Source: Pseudomonadota bacterium
Lineage (GTDB): Bacteria; Pseudomonadota; Gammaproteobacteria; Xanthomonadales; Xanthomonadaceae
DNA length: 12,290 nt
Assembly (NCBI GenBank): GCA_023438325.1
Contig: JAEXRB010000031.1
Span: 1 to 12,290 of the forward strand
Reading direction: 5' to 3'
This document shows, one piece after another, positions 1-8,734 of the stretch. Made by a program: the position numbers and the translations under genes. The stretch's first letter is position 1. Each line of letters opens with the position of its first letter. The notes beneath the pieces are model-generated. The model saw nothing but the letters and a program-made list of their open reading frames with translations. It did not search any database and was not told the origin of the DNA.

Positions 1-81
1 GGCCTGAGGCGCGGAAGCAGGCTGGCATCCGGCGAGTGTGGCGGTGCAGGCCAGGGCGAGGAGCGAAGTGGAAAGGCGCAT
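1..81 (-). CDS. Lipoprotein, N-terminal fragment (cut by window edge)
   Basis: Only the first 27 codons lie in the window; the gene continues past base 1. The peptide starts MRLSTSLLALACTATLAGCQ: a charged N-terminus, a hydrophobic stretch and a lipobox LAGC with the lipidated cysteine at residue 19. This is the export signal of a bacterial lipoprotein processed by signal peptidase II. Residue +2 is Gln rather than Asp, so outer-membrane sorting by Lol is expected. The start is supported by a GGAG motif 7 nt upstream (bases 89-92 on the plus strand). It lies 56 nt downstream of the aceK stop in the same direction, so it could be cotranscribed with aceK. Nothing of the mature domain is visible, so no function is offered. 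Confidence 0.75.
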   Translation of the reverse strand, partial: MRLSTSLLALACTATLAGCQPASAPQA

Positions 82-137
82 GGGAAATCTCCGGGTGCGG
101 GGTGGATGGGAAAGCATGAGACATCGATGAGGCGGCG

Positions 138-1865
138 TCATCCTGCGCTGCGATGTTGCAATCGCGCCGCATCCGGGTATGGCTGCACATCCGCCGGCCC
201 GTCGCGCCGCAGTGCTGCCTGCAAGGCTGTCCACCAGTCCACGTCGAAGATGTCGCCGTGCTGCGCCAGCAGCGCCTGGCGTTGCTCGGCATCCAGGCCG
301 AGGAATTGCGGGAACTGCTCGGGAAACACATCGGCAGGATCGACGTAATACCACGCGCCGTGATGCATCTCCTCATCGTCGGTGCGGGCGCGGGGCAGGC
401 GCTTGAAGCGGCAGTCGCGCACCAGGCACAACTCGTCGTAGTCGTAGAAGATGGCGCGGCGGTTGCGGGTTACGCCGAAGTTCTTGAGCAGCAGATCGCC
501 CGGAAAGATATCGCTGCGCGCCAGGTCGCGAATCGCCTGGCCGTAGTCCAGCACCGCGCGCAATGCGTCCTGGGACGACACTTCCTTCAGGTACAGATTG
601 AGCGGTCGCAGCCGGCGTTCGACGTAGCAGTGCGCGATGACGATATCCTCACCATCGGCGTAGACGCTTTCCTTGCAGCCTTCCAGCAGTTCTTCCAGCA
701 ACCCGGGTGCGAACTGGCGGCGCGAGAAACGCAGGAACTTGAACTCCTGCGCATCCACGAGACGACCGGCGCGATCGTGGTGGGAAACGATGCGGTACTT
801 CTCCATCACCTCCTCGCGCGCCATTTCCTTGGGGTAGGCGAACTTGTCGCGGATCAGCTTGAACACCAGCGGCCACGAGGGCAGGGTGAACACCAGCATC
901 ACCATGCCGCGTTCGCCTTCGGCATGCACGAAGTGTTCGTCGGGGCGTTGTGCCAGATGTCGGAAGAAGGCGCGGTAGCGTTCCGTCTTGCCCTGTTTGG
1001 CGCGCCCGAGCACGGTGTAAAGCTCGTCCAGCGGTTTGTGCGGCAGCAGCGCGCGCAGGAATACCACCGCATCGCCCACCGTGGGCAGATCGGCGAAGAA
1101 ATAGCTGCGGGTGAAGCCGAACAATTGCGCCAGATGGTCGCGCTCGGTGATCAGTGCATCAACGAAAATGCCGTCCGGCCCGTTCGCCAGCGCGATGGTG
1201 AAGGGCGTATGGCGGAACTCTCCGAAAGCGCGGCCCACCAGATAGGCACGCTGCTCGCGATAGAAAACCGTTTCCAGCAATTCGATCTGCACCAGCGGCG
1301 CGGCATCACCCCAATGGGTGAACCGTTCGTGCACGGTGCGCGCCATGGATTCGGCGCAGCGTTCGGCGTGCGCATACGGCGTATCGAACGAGTAGCCGGC
1401 CAGCACGCGCAGGAATACCGCCGCCAGATCGCCAGGAACGGCGTGGCTATGGCGTGCAACCGGATGGGAAATCTGATCCGTCGGCTCGATATCGAGTGCG
1501 ACGAACTCGATATCCGGATCCACGCCGCGGGTGCGGAAGAAGCGGCGGGTGAGGGTGTTGTAGAACGTCTTGTAAAGCTCGCGATCGAGCAGTTCGGCCA
1601 CTTCTTCCGCGTAGGCGTCGCGGATGTAGCCCCACAACGCACGATCCTGCGCTCGCTCGCCCAGCACGTGTTCGAGCCAGTGCTGCATCTGGTCGATGCA
1701 GATGTCATACAGCTCGATGCGCTCCACCAGATCGGAACGCATCCCGGAAAAATCACGTGCTTCGAAACGCGGTTTCGCACGCCGTGTGATGGCGGCAAAA
1801 CGCGCGTGGTAATCGGAAAACCCATCGCGTATTCGCGTTGCCACGCCGCTGGCCAGTACCTGCAT
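138..1865 (-). CDS. aceK: Isocitrate dehydrogenase kinase/phosphatase
   Basis: This bifunctional cytoplasmic enzyme phosphorylates isocitrate dehydrogenase to inactivate it and removes the phosphate again, so directing isocitrate into the glyoxylate bypass during growth on acetate or fatty acids. From ATG 1865 the protein is 575 aa (E. coli AceK is 578), and its N-terminus aligns with E. coli (RF at 22-23, RIELYD near 49-54). Landmarks seen: ATP-loop AEGERGMV at 315-322, Lys336 in VFKLIRD, HDRAGR at 363-368, FPGD ending in Asp457, KNFG with Asn462, and FYDYDE with Asp475. These fall at the positions I recall for the E. coli ATP-binding and catalytic residues. Start 1865 has CCGGAGCGG just upstream; an in-frame ATG at 1895 would add 10 residues but has no ribosome site. 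aceB and aceA are not adjacent, unlike the enterobacterial aceBAK operon. It is divergent from mmsA. Confidence 0.96.
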   Translation of the reverse strand: MQVLASGVATRIRDGFSDYHARFAAITRRAKPRFEARDFSGMRSDLVERIELYDICIDQMQHWLEHVLGERAQDRALWGYIRDAYAEEVAELLDRELYKTFYNTLTRRFFRTRGVDPDIEFVALDIEPTDQISHPVARHSHAVPGDLAAVFLRVLAGYSFDTPYAHAERCAESMARTVHERFTHWGDAAPLVQIELLETVFYREQRAYLVGRAFGEFRHTPFTIALANGPDGIFVDALITERDHLAQLFGFTRSYFFADLPTVGDAVVFLRALLPHKPLDELYTVLGRAKQGKTERYRAFFRHLAQRPDEHFVHAEGERGMVMLVFTLPSWPLVFKLIRDKFAYPKEMAREEVMEKYRIVSHHDRAGRLVDAQEFKFLRFSRRQFAPGLLEELLEGCKESVYADGEDIVIAHCYVERRLRPLNLYLKEVSSQDALRAVLDYGQAIRDLARSDIFPGDLLLKNFGVTRNRRAIFYDYDELCLVRDCRFKRLPRARTDDEEMHHGAWYYVDPADVFPEQFPQFLGLDAEQRQALLAQHGDIFDVDWWTALQAALRRDGPADVQPYPDAARLQHRSAG

Positions 1866-2025
1866 CGTCCGCTCCGGAAAAAGCCACGCGAGCATGGTAG
1901 ACCGTACGGCTGCGTATGACGCGCGATGGCGTGATCGACGCATTTCAGCACTGCTAGACTTCGACCTCTTTTCCGGAGCCAGCGGCATTTGCCGGACGCC
2001 CCCGACCCTTGCAGGAAACCAGCCC
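1866..2025. promoter_or_regulatory. Divergent aceK/mmsA control region
   Basis: These 160 nt separate the two start codons and must carry both promoters. They are bracketed by an exact 11-bp inverted repeat, GCTCCGGAAAA at 1871-1881 and TTTTCCGGAGC at 1969-1979. An 8-bp palindrome CCGTACGG lies at 1902-1909. The aceK-side copy also holds the aceK ribosome site (CCGGAG). The mmsA ribosome site AGGAAA is at 2013-2018. I could not identify a convincing aceK promoter by eye. Confidence 0.6.
1935..1960 (+). promoter_or_regulatory. Candidate mmsA promoter (extended -10)
   Basis: TGCTAGACT at 1952-1960 reads as an extended -10 element (TGn followed by TAGACT, 4 of 6 matches to TATAAT). The nearest -35-like hexamer, TCGACG at 1935-1940, is spaced only 14 nt away, so the extended -10 would have to do most of the work. 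Transcription would begin near 1967, giving a leader of about 60 nt that contains the 1969-1979 repeat arm. This is a visual match only. Confidence 0.35.
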
Positions 2026-3549
<1,524 letters not shown>

Positions 3550-3561
3550 GGCGTTGACTTC

Positions 3562-4716
3562 ATGGATCTGGAATTGAACGAAGAACAACAGGCCTTCCGC
3601 GAAGCTGCGCGCGATTTCGCGGCGGCGCGCATGGCGCCCTTCGCGGCGCAGTGGGATGCCGAGCATCACTTCCCCAAGGAGGTGATCGGCGCCGGTGGCG
3701 AGCTGGGTTTCTGCGGCTTGTATGCACCTGAAGATATTGGCGGATTGAGCGTGTCGCGACTCTCCGCCGCGGTGGTGTTCGAAGAACTGGCCACGGCCTG
3801 CCCGTCGACGGCGGCGTACTTCACCATCCACAACATGGCGACGTGGATGCTCGGCCAGTGGGGCACGCCGGAGTTGAAATCCGAATGGGGCGAGGCGCTC
3901 ACGTCGGGCCGCAAGATCGCTTCGTACTGCCTGACCGAACCGGGCTCGGGTTCGGATGCCGCCTCGCTGAAAACCCGCGCCGTGCGCGATGGCGATGACT
4001 ACCTCATCAGCGGTAGCAAGGCCTTCATTTCCGGTGGCGGATTCAGTGACCTGCTGATCGTGATGGCGCGCACCGGCATCGATGGCCCCAAGGGCATCAG
4101 CGCTTTCGCGGTGCCGGCCGATGCGCCGGGCATCAGCTATGGCCGGCAGGAAGAAAAAATGGGCTGGCACAGTCAGCCGACCTGCGGCATCACCTTCGAG
4201 AACGTGCGTGTGCCGGCGAAGTATCGGCTGGGCGAAGAAGGCCAGGGCTTCACCTTCGCGATGAAGGGCCTGGATGGCGGACGCATCAACATCGCCTCGT
4301 GCTCGCTCGGCGGAGCGCAGGCAGCGCTGGATCAGGCACGCAAGTATCTGGGTGAACGCCGCCAGTTCGGCAAGGCTCTGGCCGAGTTCCAGGCGCTGCA
4401 ATTCCGCATCGCCGACATGGCGACCAACCTCGTTGCAGCGCGACAGATGGTGCACACCGCTGCCGCACGGCTGGATGCCGGCAGTGCCGATGCCACGGCG
4501 TGGTGTGCGATGGCCAAGCGCTTCGCCACCGACACTTGTTTCTCCATCGTGGACGAGGCCCTGCAACTGCACGGCGGTTACGGCTATACCAGCGAGTTTC
4601 CGCTTGAACGCTTGCTGCGCGATTTGCGCGTGCACCGGATTCTGGAGGGCACCAACGAGGTGATGCGGATGATCATCTCGCGCCGACTGCTCGGTTCGGA
4701 GGCGGGGCTGCGATGA
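3562..4716 (+). CDS. Acyl-CoA dehydrogenase, probable isobutyryl-CoA dehydrogenase
   Basis: A cytoplasmic FAD flavoprotein of 384 aa, the usual length for a short/branched-chain acyl-CoA dehydrogenase. Signature 1 is CLTEPGSGSD at 123-132 and signature 2 starts at QLHGGYGYTSEFPLERLLRD (335-354). The likely catalytic base is Glu362 in ILEGTNEV, the position used by short-chain, isobutyryl- and 2-methylacyl-CoA dehydrogenases, not the shifted site of isovaleryl-CoA dehydrogenase. Substrate assignment is from context: it lies between mmsA and a 3-hydroxyisobutyryl-CoA hydrolase, so oxidation of isobutyryl-CoA to methacrylyl-CoA, with electrons passed to ETF, is the best fit. 2-Methylbutyryl-CoA is an alternative or second substrate. 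A weak GAGG lies about 10 nt before the start. It overlaps the next gene by ATGA. Confidence 0.9.
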   Translation: MDLELNEEQQAFREAARDFAAARMAPFAAQWDAEHHFPKEVIGAGGELGFCGLYAPEDIGGLSVSRLSAAVVFEELATACPSTAAYFTIHNMATWMLGQWGTPELKSEWGEALTSGRKIASYCLTEPGSGSDAASLKTRAVRDGDDYLISGSKAFISGGGFSDLLIVMARTGIDGPKGISAFAVPADAPGISYGRQEEKMGWHSQPTCGITFENVRVPAKYRLGEEGQGFTFAMKGLDGGRINIASCSLGGAQAALDQARKYLGERRQFGKALAEFQALQFRIADMATNLVAARQMVHTAAARLDAGSADATAWCAMAKRFATDTCFSIVDEALQLHGGYGYTSEFPLERLLRDLRVHRILEGTNEVMRMIISRRLLGSEAGLR

Positions 4717-5846
4717 GTGCTCCGGTATTGTTCGAGGAACGCGCCGCGGGCGGCGGTCGACGCATCGGCATCGCCACGCTGAATCAGCCGGCCACGCTCA
4801 ATGGCCTGTCGCTGGAGATGGTCGATCTGCTTGCCGAACGGCTCGACGCCTGGGCTCGGGACGACGCCATCGCACTGGTGATGTTGCAAGGCGCGGGCGG
4901 CAAGGCGTTCTGTGCCGGTGGCGACTTGCACGCGCTGCACCGCGCGATGCGTGCATCCGATCAGGATGCGGCGCTGACATTTTTTTCGCGCGAGTATCGA
5001 CTCGATTACCGCATCCACGCCTATCCCAAGCCGGTGTTGTGCTGGGGCCATGGCATCGTCATGGGTGGCGGTATCGGGCTCATGGCCGGCGCCAGTCATC
5101 GCGTTGTCACAGAAGCCTCGCGGCTGGCGATGCCGGAAATCGGCATCGGCCTGTTTCCCGATGTCGGTGGCACCTGGATGCTGTCGCATGCGCCTGGCGC
5201 GATCGGGCGTTTCCTCGCCCTGACCGGCGCCAGCATCAATGCCGCCGACGCGCTGTATGCCGGTTTCGCCGATCACGCGGTAGCCAGCGAACGGCACGAC
5301 GAATTGCTCGATGCGCTGGCTGCCACGGCATGGCGCGGCGAGGCTGCGGCCGATGCCGCCACGCTCGATGCCTTGCTGCGCAGCTTCGCGCTGGCCGAAC
5401 TTGCCGAAGGCTCGTTGCATCGGCTGCGCACCACCATCGATGCCTGCTGTGGCGGCACCTCGCTCGAAGCCGCCATCGCCGCCATCGCGCAAACCACACA
5501 CGATGATCCGTGGTGGCAGAAGGCGCAGGCCGCGTTGGCACGTGGCTGCCCATCGGCGATCCGTTTGTCGTGGGAGTTGCAGCGCCGTGCCAGTCGCCTG
5601 TCGCTGGCCGAGGTGTTCGCGCTTGAACTCATTGCCGCGCTGGCCTGCACCGCGCATGGTGATTTCGCCGAGGGCATCCGCGCGCTGCTGATCGACAAGG
5701 ACAAGAATCCGCAATGGAACCCGGCCACGCTGGACCAAGCCGATGCGGCCTTCATCGAACGCTTCTTCACCGCGCCGTGGCCAGCTTCGGAACATCCACT
5801 CGCAGACCTGGGCCGCGATGATCCGCAGCGCGCACCGCTGCGGTAA
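4713..5846 (+). CDS. 3-hydroxyisobutyryl-CoA hydrolase (crotonase superfamily)
   Basis: Hydrolyses 3-hydroxyisobutyryl-CoA to free 3-hydroxyisobutyrate in valine degradation. The 377-aa length separates it from enoyl-CoA hydratases (about 260 aa) and fits the hydrolase branch. Seen: oxyanion-hole loop GGKAFCAGGDL (62-72), WGHGIVMGGGIGL (111-123), MPEIGIGLFPDVGGTW (140-155) with Glu142 and Asp150, which correspond to the catalytic acids of human HIBCH, and the C-terminal family signature FAEGIRALLIDKD (318-330). The start codon overlaps the upstream stop (ATGA at 4713-4716) and has GGAGG at 4698-4702, so translational coupling is likely. Automatic pipelines often label such genes enoyl-CoA hydratase/isomerase; the second half of the protein argues against that. 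Confidence 0.92.
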   Translation: MSAPVLFEERAAGGGRRIGIATLNQPATLNGLSLEMVDLLAERLDAWARDDAIALVMLQGAGGKAFCAGGDLHALHRAMRASDQDAALTFFSREYRLDYRIHAYPKPVLCWGHGIVMGGGIGLMAGASHRVVTEASRLAMPEIGIGLFPDVGGTWMLSHAPGAIGRFLALTGASINAADALYAGFADHAVASERHDELLDALAATAWRGEAAADAATLDALLRSFALAELAEGSLHRLRTTIDACCGGTSLEAAIAAIAQTTHDDPWWQKAQAALARGCPSAIRLSWELQRRASRLSLAEVFALELIAALACTAHGDFAEGIRALLIDKDKNPQWNPATLDQADAAFIERFFTAPWPASEHPLADLGRDDPQRAPLR

Positions 5847-5879
5847 CAGCGCAATCAGAAAACCCACGAAGGAACCGAC

Positions 5880-6791
5880 ATGACCACCACATCGCATCCA
5901 GCCATCGCTTTCATCGGACTGGGCCACATGGGCGGGCCGATGGCCGCCAATCTGGTCAAGGCCGGCTATCCCGTACGCGTGTTCGATCTCGTGCCATCGG
6001 CGCTGGAGGCTGCGGTTGCGGTGGGCGCAGTATCTGCCGCCAGTGCCGTGGACGCGGTGAAAGGCGCGCAGGTGGTGATTTCGATGCTGCCGGCCAGCCG
6101 TCACGTGGAAGGCGTGTATCTAGGCGACAACGGCATCCTCGGCGCGATCGCGCCAGGTGCGCTGGTGATCGACAGCAGCACCATTGCCCCGGCCACGGCA
6201 CGCAAGGTGGCTGAGGCGGCTGCGGCGCGCGGTCTGGCGATGATCGATGCGCCGGTTTCCGGCGGTACGGCGGGTGCGGCAGCCGGTACGCTGACCTTCA
6301 TCGTTGGCGGTGATGCCGATGCGCTGGAGCGTGCCCGGCCGGTGCTTTCGGCGATGGGGAAAAACATCTTCCACATGGGCGGCGCGGGCGCAGGCCAAGT
6401 CGCCAAGCTGTGCAACAACATGGCACTGGGCGTGATCATGGCGGCCACCGGCGAAGCCATCGCACTGGGCGCTGCGCATGGTCTGGATGCCAAGGCGTTG
6501 TCGCAGATGATGGCGGTCAGCACGAGCCGCAGCTGGGCGACGGAAGTCTGCAATCCGTGGCCGGGCGTGCTGGAAAACGCGCCTGCATCGCGCGGGTACA
6601 GTGGTGGCTTCGGCAACGATCTGATGCTCAAGGATCTGGGGCTGGCCGCCGAGGCGGCGATGAGTATCGGCGCCTCGATTCCTCTTGGTGAGCTGGCGCG
6701 CAATCTGTACGCCATGAACAGCCAGGCCGGACGCGGCAAACTGGATTTTTCCAGCGTGGTGAAGTTGCTGGCAGACGTCGAGGCGGGCTGA
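5880..6791 (+). CDS. mmsB: 3-hydroxyisobutyrate dehydrogenase
   Basis: Oxidises 3-hydroxyisobutyrate to methylmalonate semialdehyde with NAD(P)+, feeding MmsA. The 303-aa protein fits the beta-hydroxyacid dehydrogenase family (about 295-300). The N-terminal Rossmann motif is FIGLGHMGGPMAANL (11-25); Asp36 after the second strand favours NAD+. DSSTIAP at 98-104 and APVSGGTAG at 124-132 form the substrate site. GAGQVAKLCNN at 170-180 carries catalytic Lys176 and Asn180, and KDLGLA (251-256) is the conserved C-terminal motif. A ribosome site GAAGGAA lies at 5868-5874. It follows the hydrolase gene by 33 nt and ends the operon, converging on dnaG. Tartronate-semialdehyde reductase is a close relative, but the operon makes the valine role far more likely. 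Confidence 0.95.
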   Translation: MTTTSHPAIAFIGLGHMGGPMAANLVKAGYPVRVFDLVPSALEAAVAVGAVSAASAVDAVKGAQVVISMLPASRHVEGVYLGDNGILGAIAPGALVIDSSTIAPATARKVAEAAAARGLAMIDAPVSGGTAGAAAGTLTFIVGGDADALERARPVLSAMGKNIFHMGGAGAGQVAKLCNNMALGVIMAATGEAIALGAAHGLDAKALSQMMAVSTSRSWATEVCNPWPGVLENAPASRGYSGGFGNDLMLKDLGLAAEAAMSIGASIPLGELARNLYAMNSQAGRGKLDFSSVVKLLADVEAG

Positions 6792-6936
6792 GGCGTTCCG
6801 GGGCGGGTATCTGAGGATCAAAGCATCGCTGGTGTCTTGACCCTGCCATCGATTCGACAGGATGAATGGTGCTTTGATTGCAGAACAGCCTGCGGCGGGG
6901 CATCGAGGCGCGACGCGTGGCCTGCGTGGATCCTGC
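6792..6936. repeat. Convergent mmsB/dnaG gap with nested inverted repeats
   Basis: These 145 nt separate the convergent stops of mmsB and dnaG. A perfect 9-bp inverted repeat, ATCAAAGCA (6817-6825) and TGCTTTGAT (6870-6878), encloses a smaller CCTG/CAGG pair (6842-6845, 6858-6861). There is no T-tract next to the outer arms, so this is not a textbook intrinsic terminator, although a structured end for either transcript is possible. No open frame with family similarity is seen. rpoD, often found after dnaG, is absent. Confidence 0.5.
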
Positions 6937-8679
6937 TCAGATGCGGGTGCGGAGCAAGTACCCCAGTTCCTGCTTTTCTTCAGGCGACAGCGTGTGCAGG
7001 CTGCGCGTCTTCAGCTCGGCCAGGCGCTGCTCGTTGGCTTGTGCCGCCAGTTTTTGCACGCCGTGCAATACCGAATCCTGCCAGGCCTCGCTATCCCCTG
7101 GAATATCGATCAAAGACAGCTTTTCCAGCGCACCGGACTCTTCGCGCCCGCTGAAGTGTTCCAGGATGGCGCCGGTACGGATCGAGGGGCTGGCATGGAT
7201 CAGATCGAGCAATTCCAGCAACAGCCCCACGCCAGGCTGCTTCAGGCTGGCAAATGCGTAGGGCGGCACTACCTCCAGACCGAGTGCCGGGTTGTGCAGC
7301 AACAAGGTGATGATGTTCCGAACCAGACTGAGGCGCGGAGTGCCGGCCTGGGAGCGACGCTGTGGCACGGGCGTGGCGGGAGGAATCATGCCTGTGCGTG
7401 GTGGTGAGGTGGAAACACCGGTGAGTTCGGTCAGGCGCTGGAACATCAGGTCGCGAAAGGCGCCTTCGGGAATCTGCGCCAGCATCGGTTTGCAGCGTTC
7501 AGCCAGGCGTGCGCGACCATCGAGCGTATCCAATTGCACATCGGTGGATTGTTCGCGGAAGAAAAACTCCGACAGCGGCATGGCCTGTGCGAGGCGGGCC
7601 TCCAACCCACTGCTGCCTTCCTTGCGCACCAGTGAATCGGGGTCTTCGCCATCGGGCAGGAACAGGAATCCGGCTTGCCGGCCTTCTTTCATGCGCGGCA
7701 GGATGGATTCCACCGCACGCCAGGCGGCTCTGCGGCCAGCGGCGTCGCCGTCGAAGCAGAAGAACACGTCGGCGGCATTGCGGAACAGGAGTTCTGCATG
7801 TTCGGGTGTGGTGGCCGTGCCGAGCGTGGCGACGGCGGTGGTGACGCCGTACTGGAACAGCGCCACCACATCCATGTAACCCTCGACCACGATCAGGCGC
7901 GGAATCTTCGAATGTGCCTGCCGCACTTGCCACAGGCCGTACAGTTCGCGGCCCTTGTGGAACAGCGGGGTTTCCGGTGAATTGAGGTATTTCGGCCCGG
8001 CCTCCTTGCCATCGGCGGTGGTCTTGCCGATGACGCGGCCACCGAAGGCGATGGGGCGTCCGCGCCGATCGTGGATCGGGAACATGACGCGCTCACGGAA
8101 GCGGTCATACAGGTGGCCGCCGTCGCTTTTGGCCAGCATGCCGGTCTGTTCGAGCAGACGCAGGGCTTCGGGGTGGGTGCCGAGCGCGTTTTTCAGGCCA
8201 TCGAACCCTTCGGGTGCATAGCCGAGCGAGAACCGCTCGCGCGTGGCCGCATCGATGCCGCGTTTGCTGAAGTAGTCCTGCGCGCGCTTGCTGGCCGCGA
8301 GCTGCGAGGTCAGCCAGCGCGAGGTGCTGGCCAGCATGTCGTACATCTGGCGCGAATGACCATCCTCGTTGCGCTGGCGTGTTTCGCGCGGCACGTCCAT
8401 GCCGTTGCGTCGTGCCAGTTCCTCCACCGCATCGAGGAATTCCAGCTTGTCGTATTCCATCAGGAAGCGCAGCGCGCTGCCGTGCGCGCCGCAGCCGAAG
8501 CAGTGATAGAACTGTTTGGTCTGGGAGACGGTGAAGCTGGGCGAGCGCTCGTCGTGGAACGGACACAGCCCTTGGTACTCGCGCCCGGCGCGCTTGAGCG
8601 GCACACGCGCGCCGATCAATTCGACGATGTCGGTGCGCGCGATCAGGTCATCGATGAAAGCGTCGGGGATGCGGGCCAT
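6937..8679 (-). CDS. dnaG: DNA primase
   Basis: Synthesises the RNA primers for chromosome replication, recruited to the fork by DnaB helicase. From ATG 8679 the protein is 580 aa (E. coli 581). The N-terminal CHC2 zinc-binding domain has Cys39, His42, Cys60 and Cys63 (CPFH ... CFGC). The catalytic core includes GRVIGKT (214-220) and the TOPRIM motifs VEGYMD (265-270, Glu266) and FDGDAAGRRAA (309-319, Asp310 and Asp312). A low-complexity Pro/Thr linker near 422-448 leads to the C-terminal helicase-binding domain (about 450-580). The frame stays open upstream to 8808 but that part overlaps the neighbouring gene and has no homology. No ribosome site precedes ATG 8679. It is separated from rpsU-yqeY by an opposite-strand gene, so it needs its own promoter. 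Confidence 0.97.
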   Translation of the reverse strand: MARIPDAFIDDLIARTDIVELIGARVPLKRAGREYQGLCPFHDERSPSFTVSQTKQFYHCFGCGAHGSALRFLMEYDKLEFLDAVEELARRNGMDVPRETRQRNEDGHSRQMYDMLASTSRWLTSQLAASKRAQDYFSKRGIDAATRERFSLGYAPEGFDGLKNALGTHPEALRLLEQTGMLAKSDGGHLYDRFRERVMFPIHDRRGRPIAFGGRVIGKTTADGKEAGPKYLNSPETPLFHKGRELYGLWQVRQAHSKIPRLIVVEGYMDVVALFQYGVTTAVATLGTATTPEHAELLFRNAADVFFCFDGDAAGRRAAWRAVESILPRMKEGRQAGFLFLPDGEDPDSLVRKEGSSGLEARLAQAMPLSEFFFREQSTDVQLDTLDGRARLAERCKPMLAQIPEGAFRDLMFQRLTELTGVSTSPPRTGMIPPATPVPQRRSQAGTPRLSLVRNIITLLLHNPALGLEVVPPYAFASLKQPGVGLLLELLDLIHASPSIRTGAILEHFSGREESGALEKLSLIDIPGDSEAWQDSVLHGVQKLAAQANEQRLAELKTRSLHTLSPEEKQELGYLLRTRI

Positions 8680-8685
8680 CGGGAC

Positions 8686-8691
8686 ATGATA
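8686..8691 (-). promoter_or_regulatory. Candidate dnaG -10 element
   Basis: On the minus strand TATCAT (5 of 6 matches to TATAAT) is followed by exactly six bases, GTCCCG, and then the dnaG ATG. A start site at the usual 6-7 nt from the -10 would fall at or next to the A of ATG, giving a leaderless message. That agrees with the lack of a ribosome site. No good -35 hexamer is visible 16-18 nt upstream, which keeps confidence low. The same hexamer serves as the candidate -10 of rpsU in this window. Confidence 0.35.
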
Positions 8692-8734
8692 AGTTGGATC
8701 GCATATGACGAAGGTATGGCAATGGAAAAGGATG

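Noticed and set aside
153..1919. A 588-codon plus-strand open frame opposite aceK
   Set aside because: Composition and lack of motifs mark it as the complement of aceK, whose catalytic residues are all intact.
4713..5846. Calling the crotonase-fold gene an enoyl-CoA hydratase
   Set aside because: Length of 377 aa, the Glu142/Asp150 pair in PEIGIGLFPDVGG and the C-terminal EGIRALLIDKD signature fit 3-hydroxyisobutyryl-CoA hydrolase.
4584..6104. A 506-codon minus-strand open frame opposite the hydrolase gene and the start of mmsB
   Set aside because: Same shadow effect; no family motif, and the plus-strand genes explain the sequence fully.
8705..8734. Start of the TonB-C-like lipoprotein at 8705
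   Set aside because: It adds ten residues (MTKVWQWKRM) before a compact signal peptide and has no ribosome site; GGAAAAGG favours 8732 or 8735. Not fully excluded.
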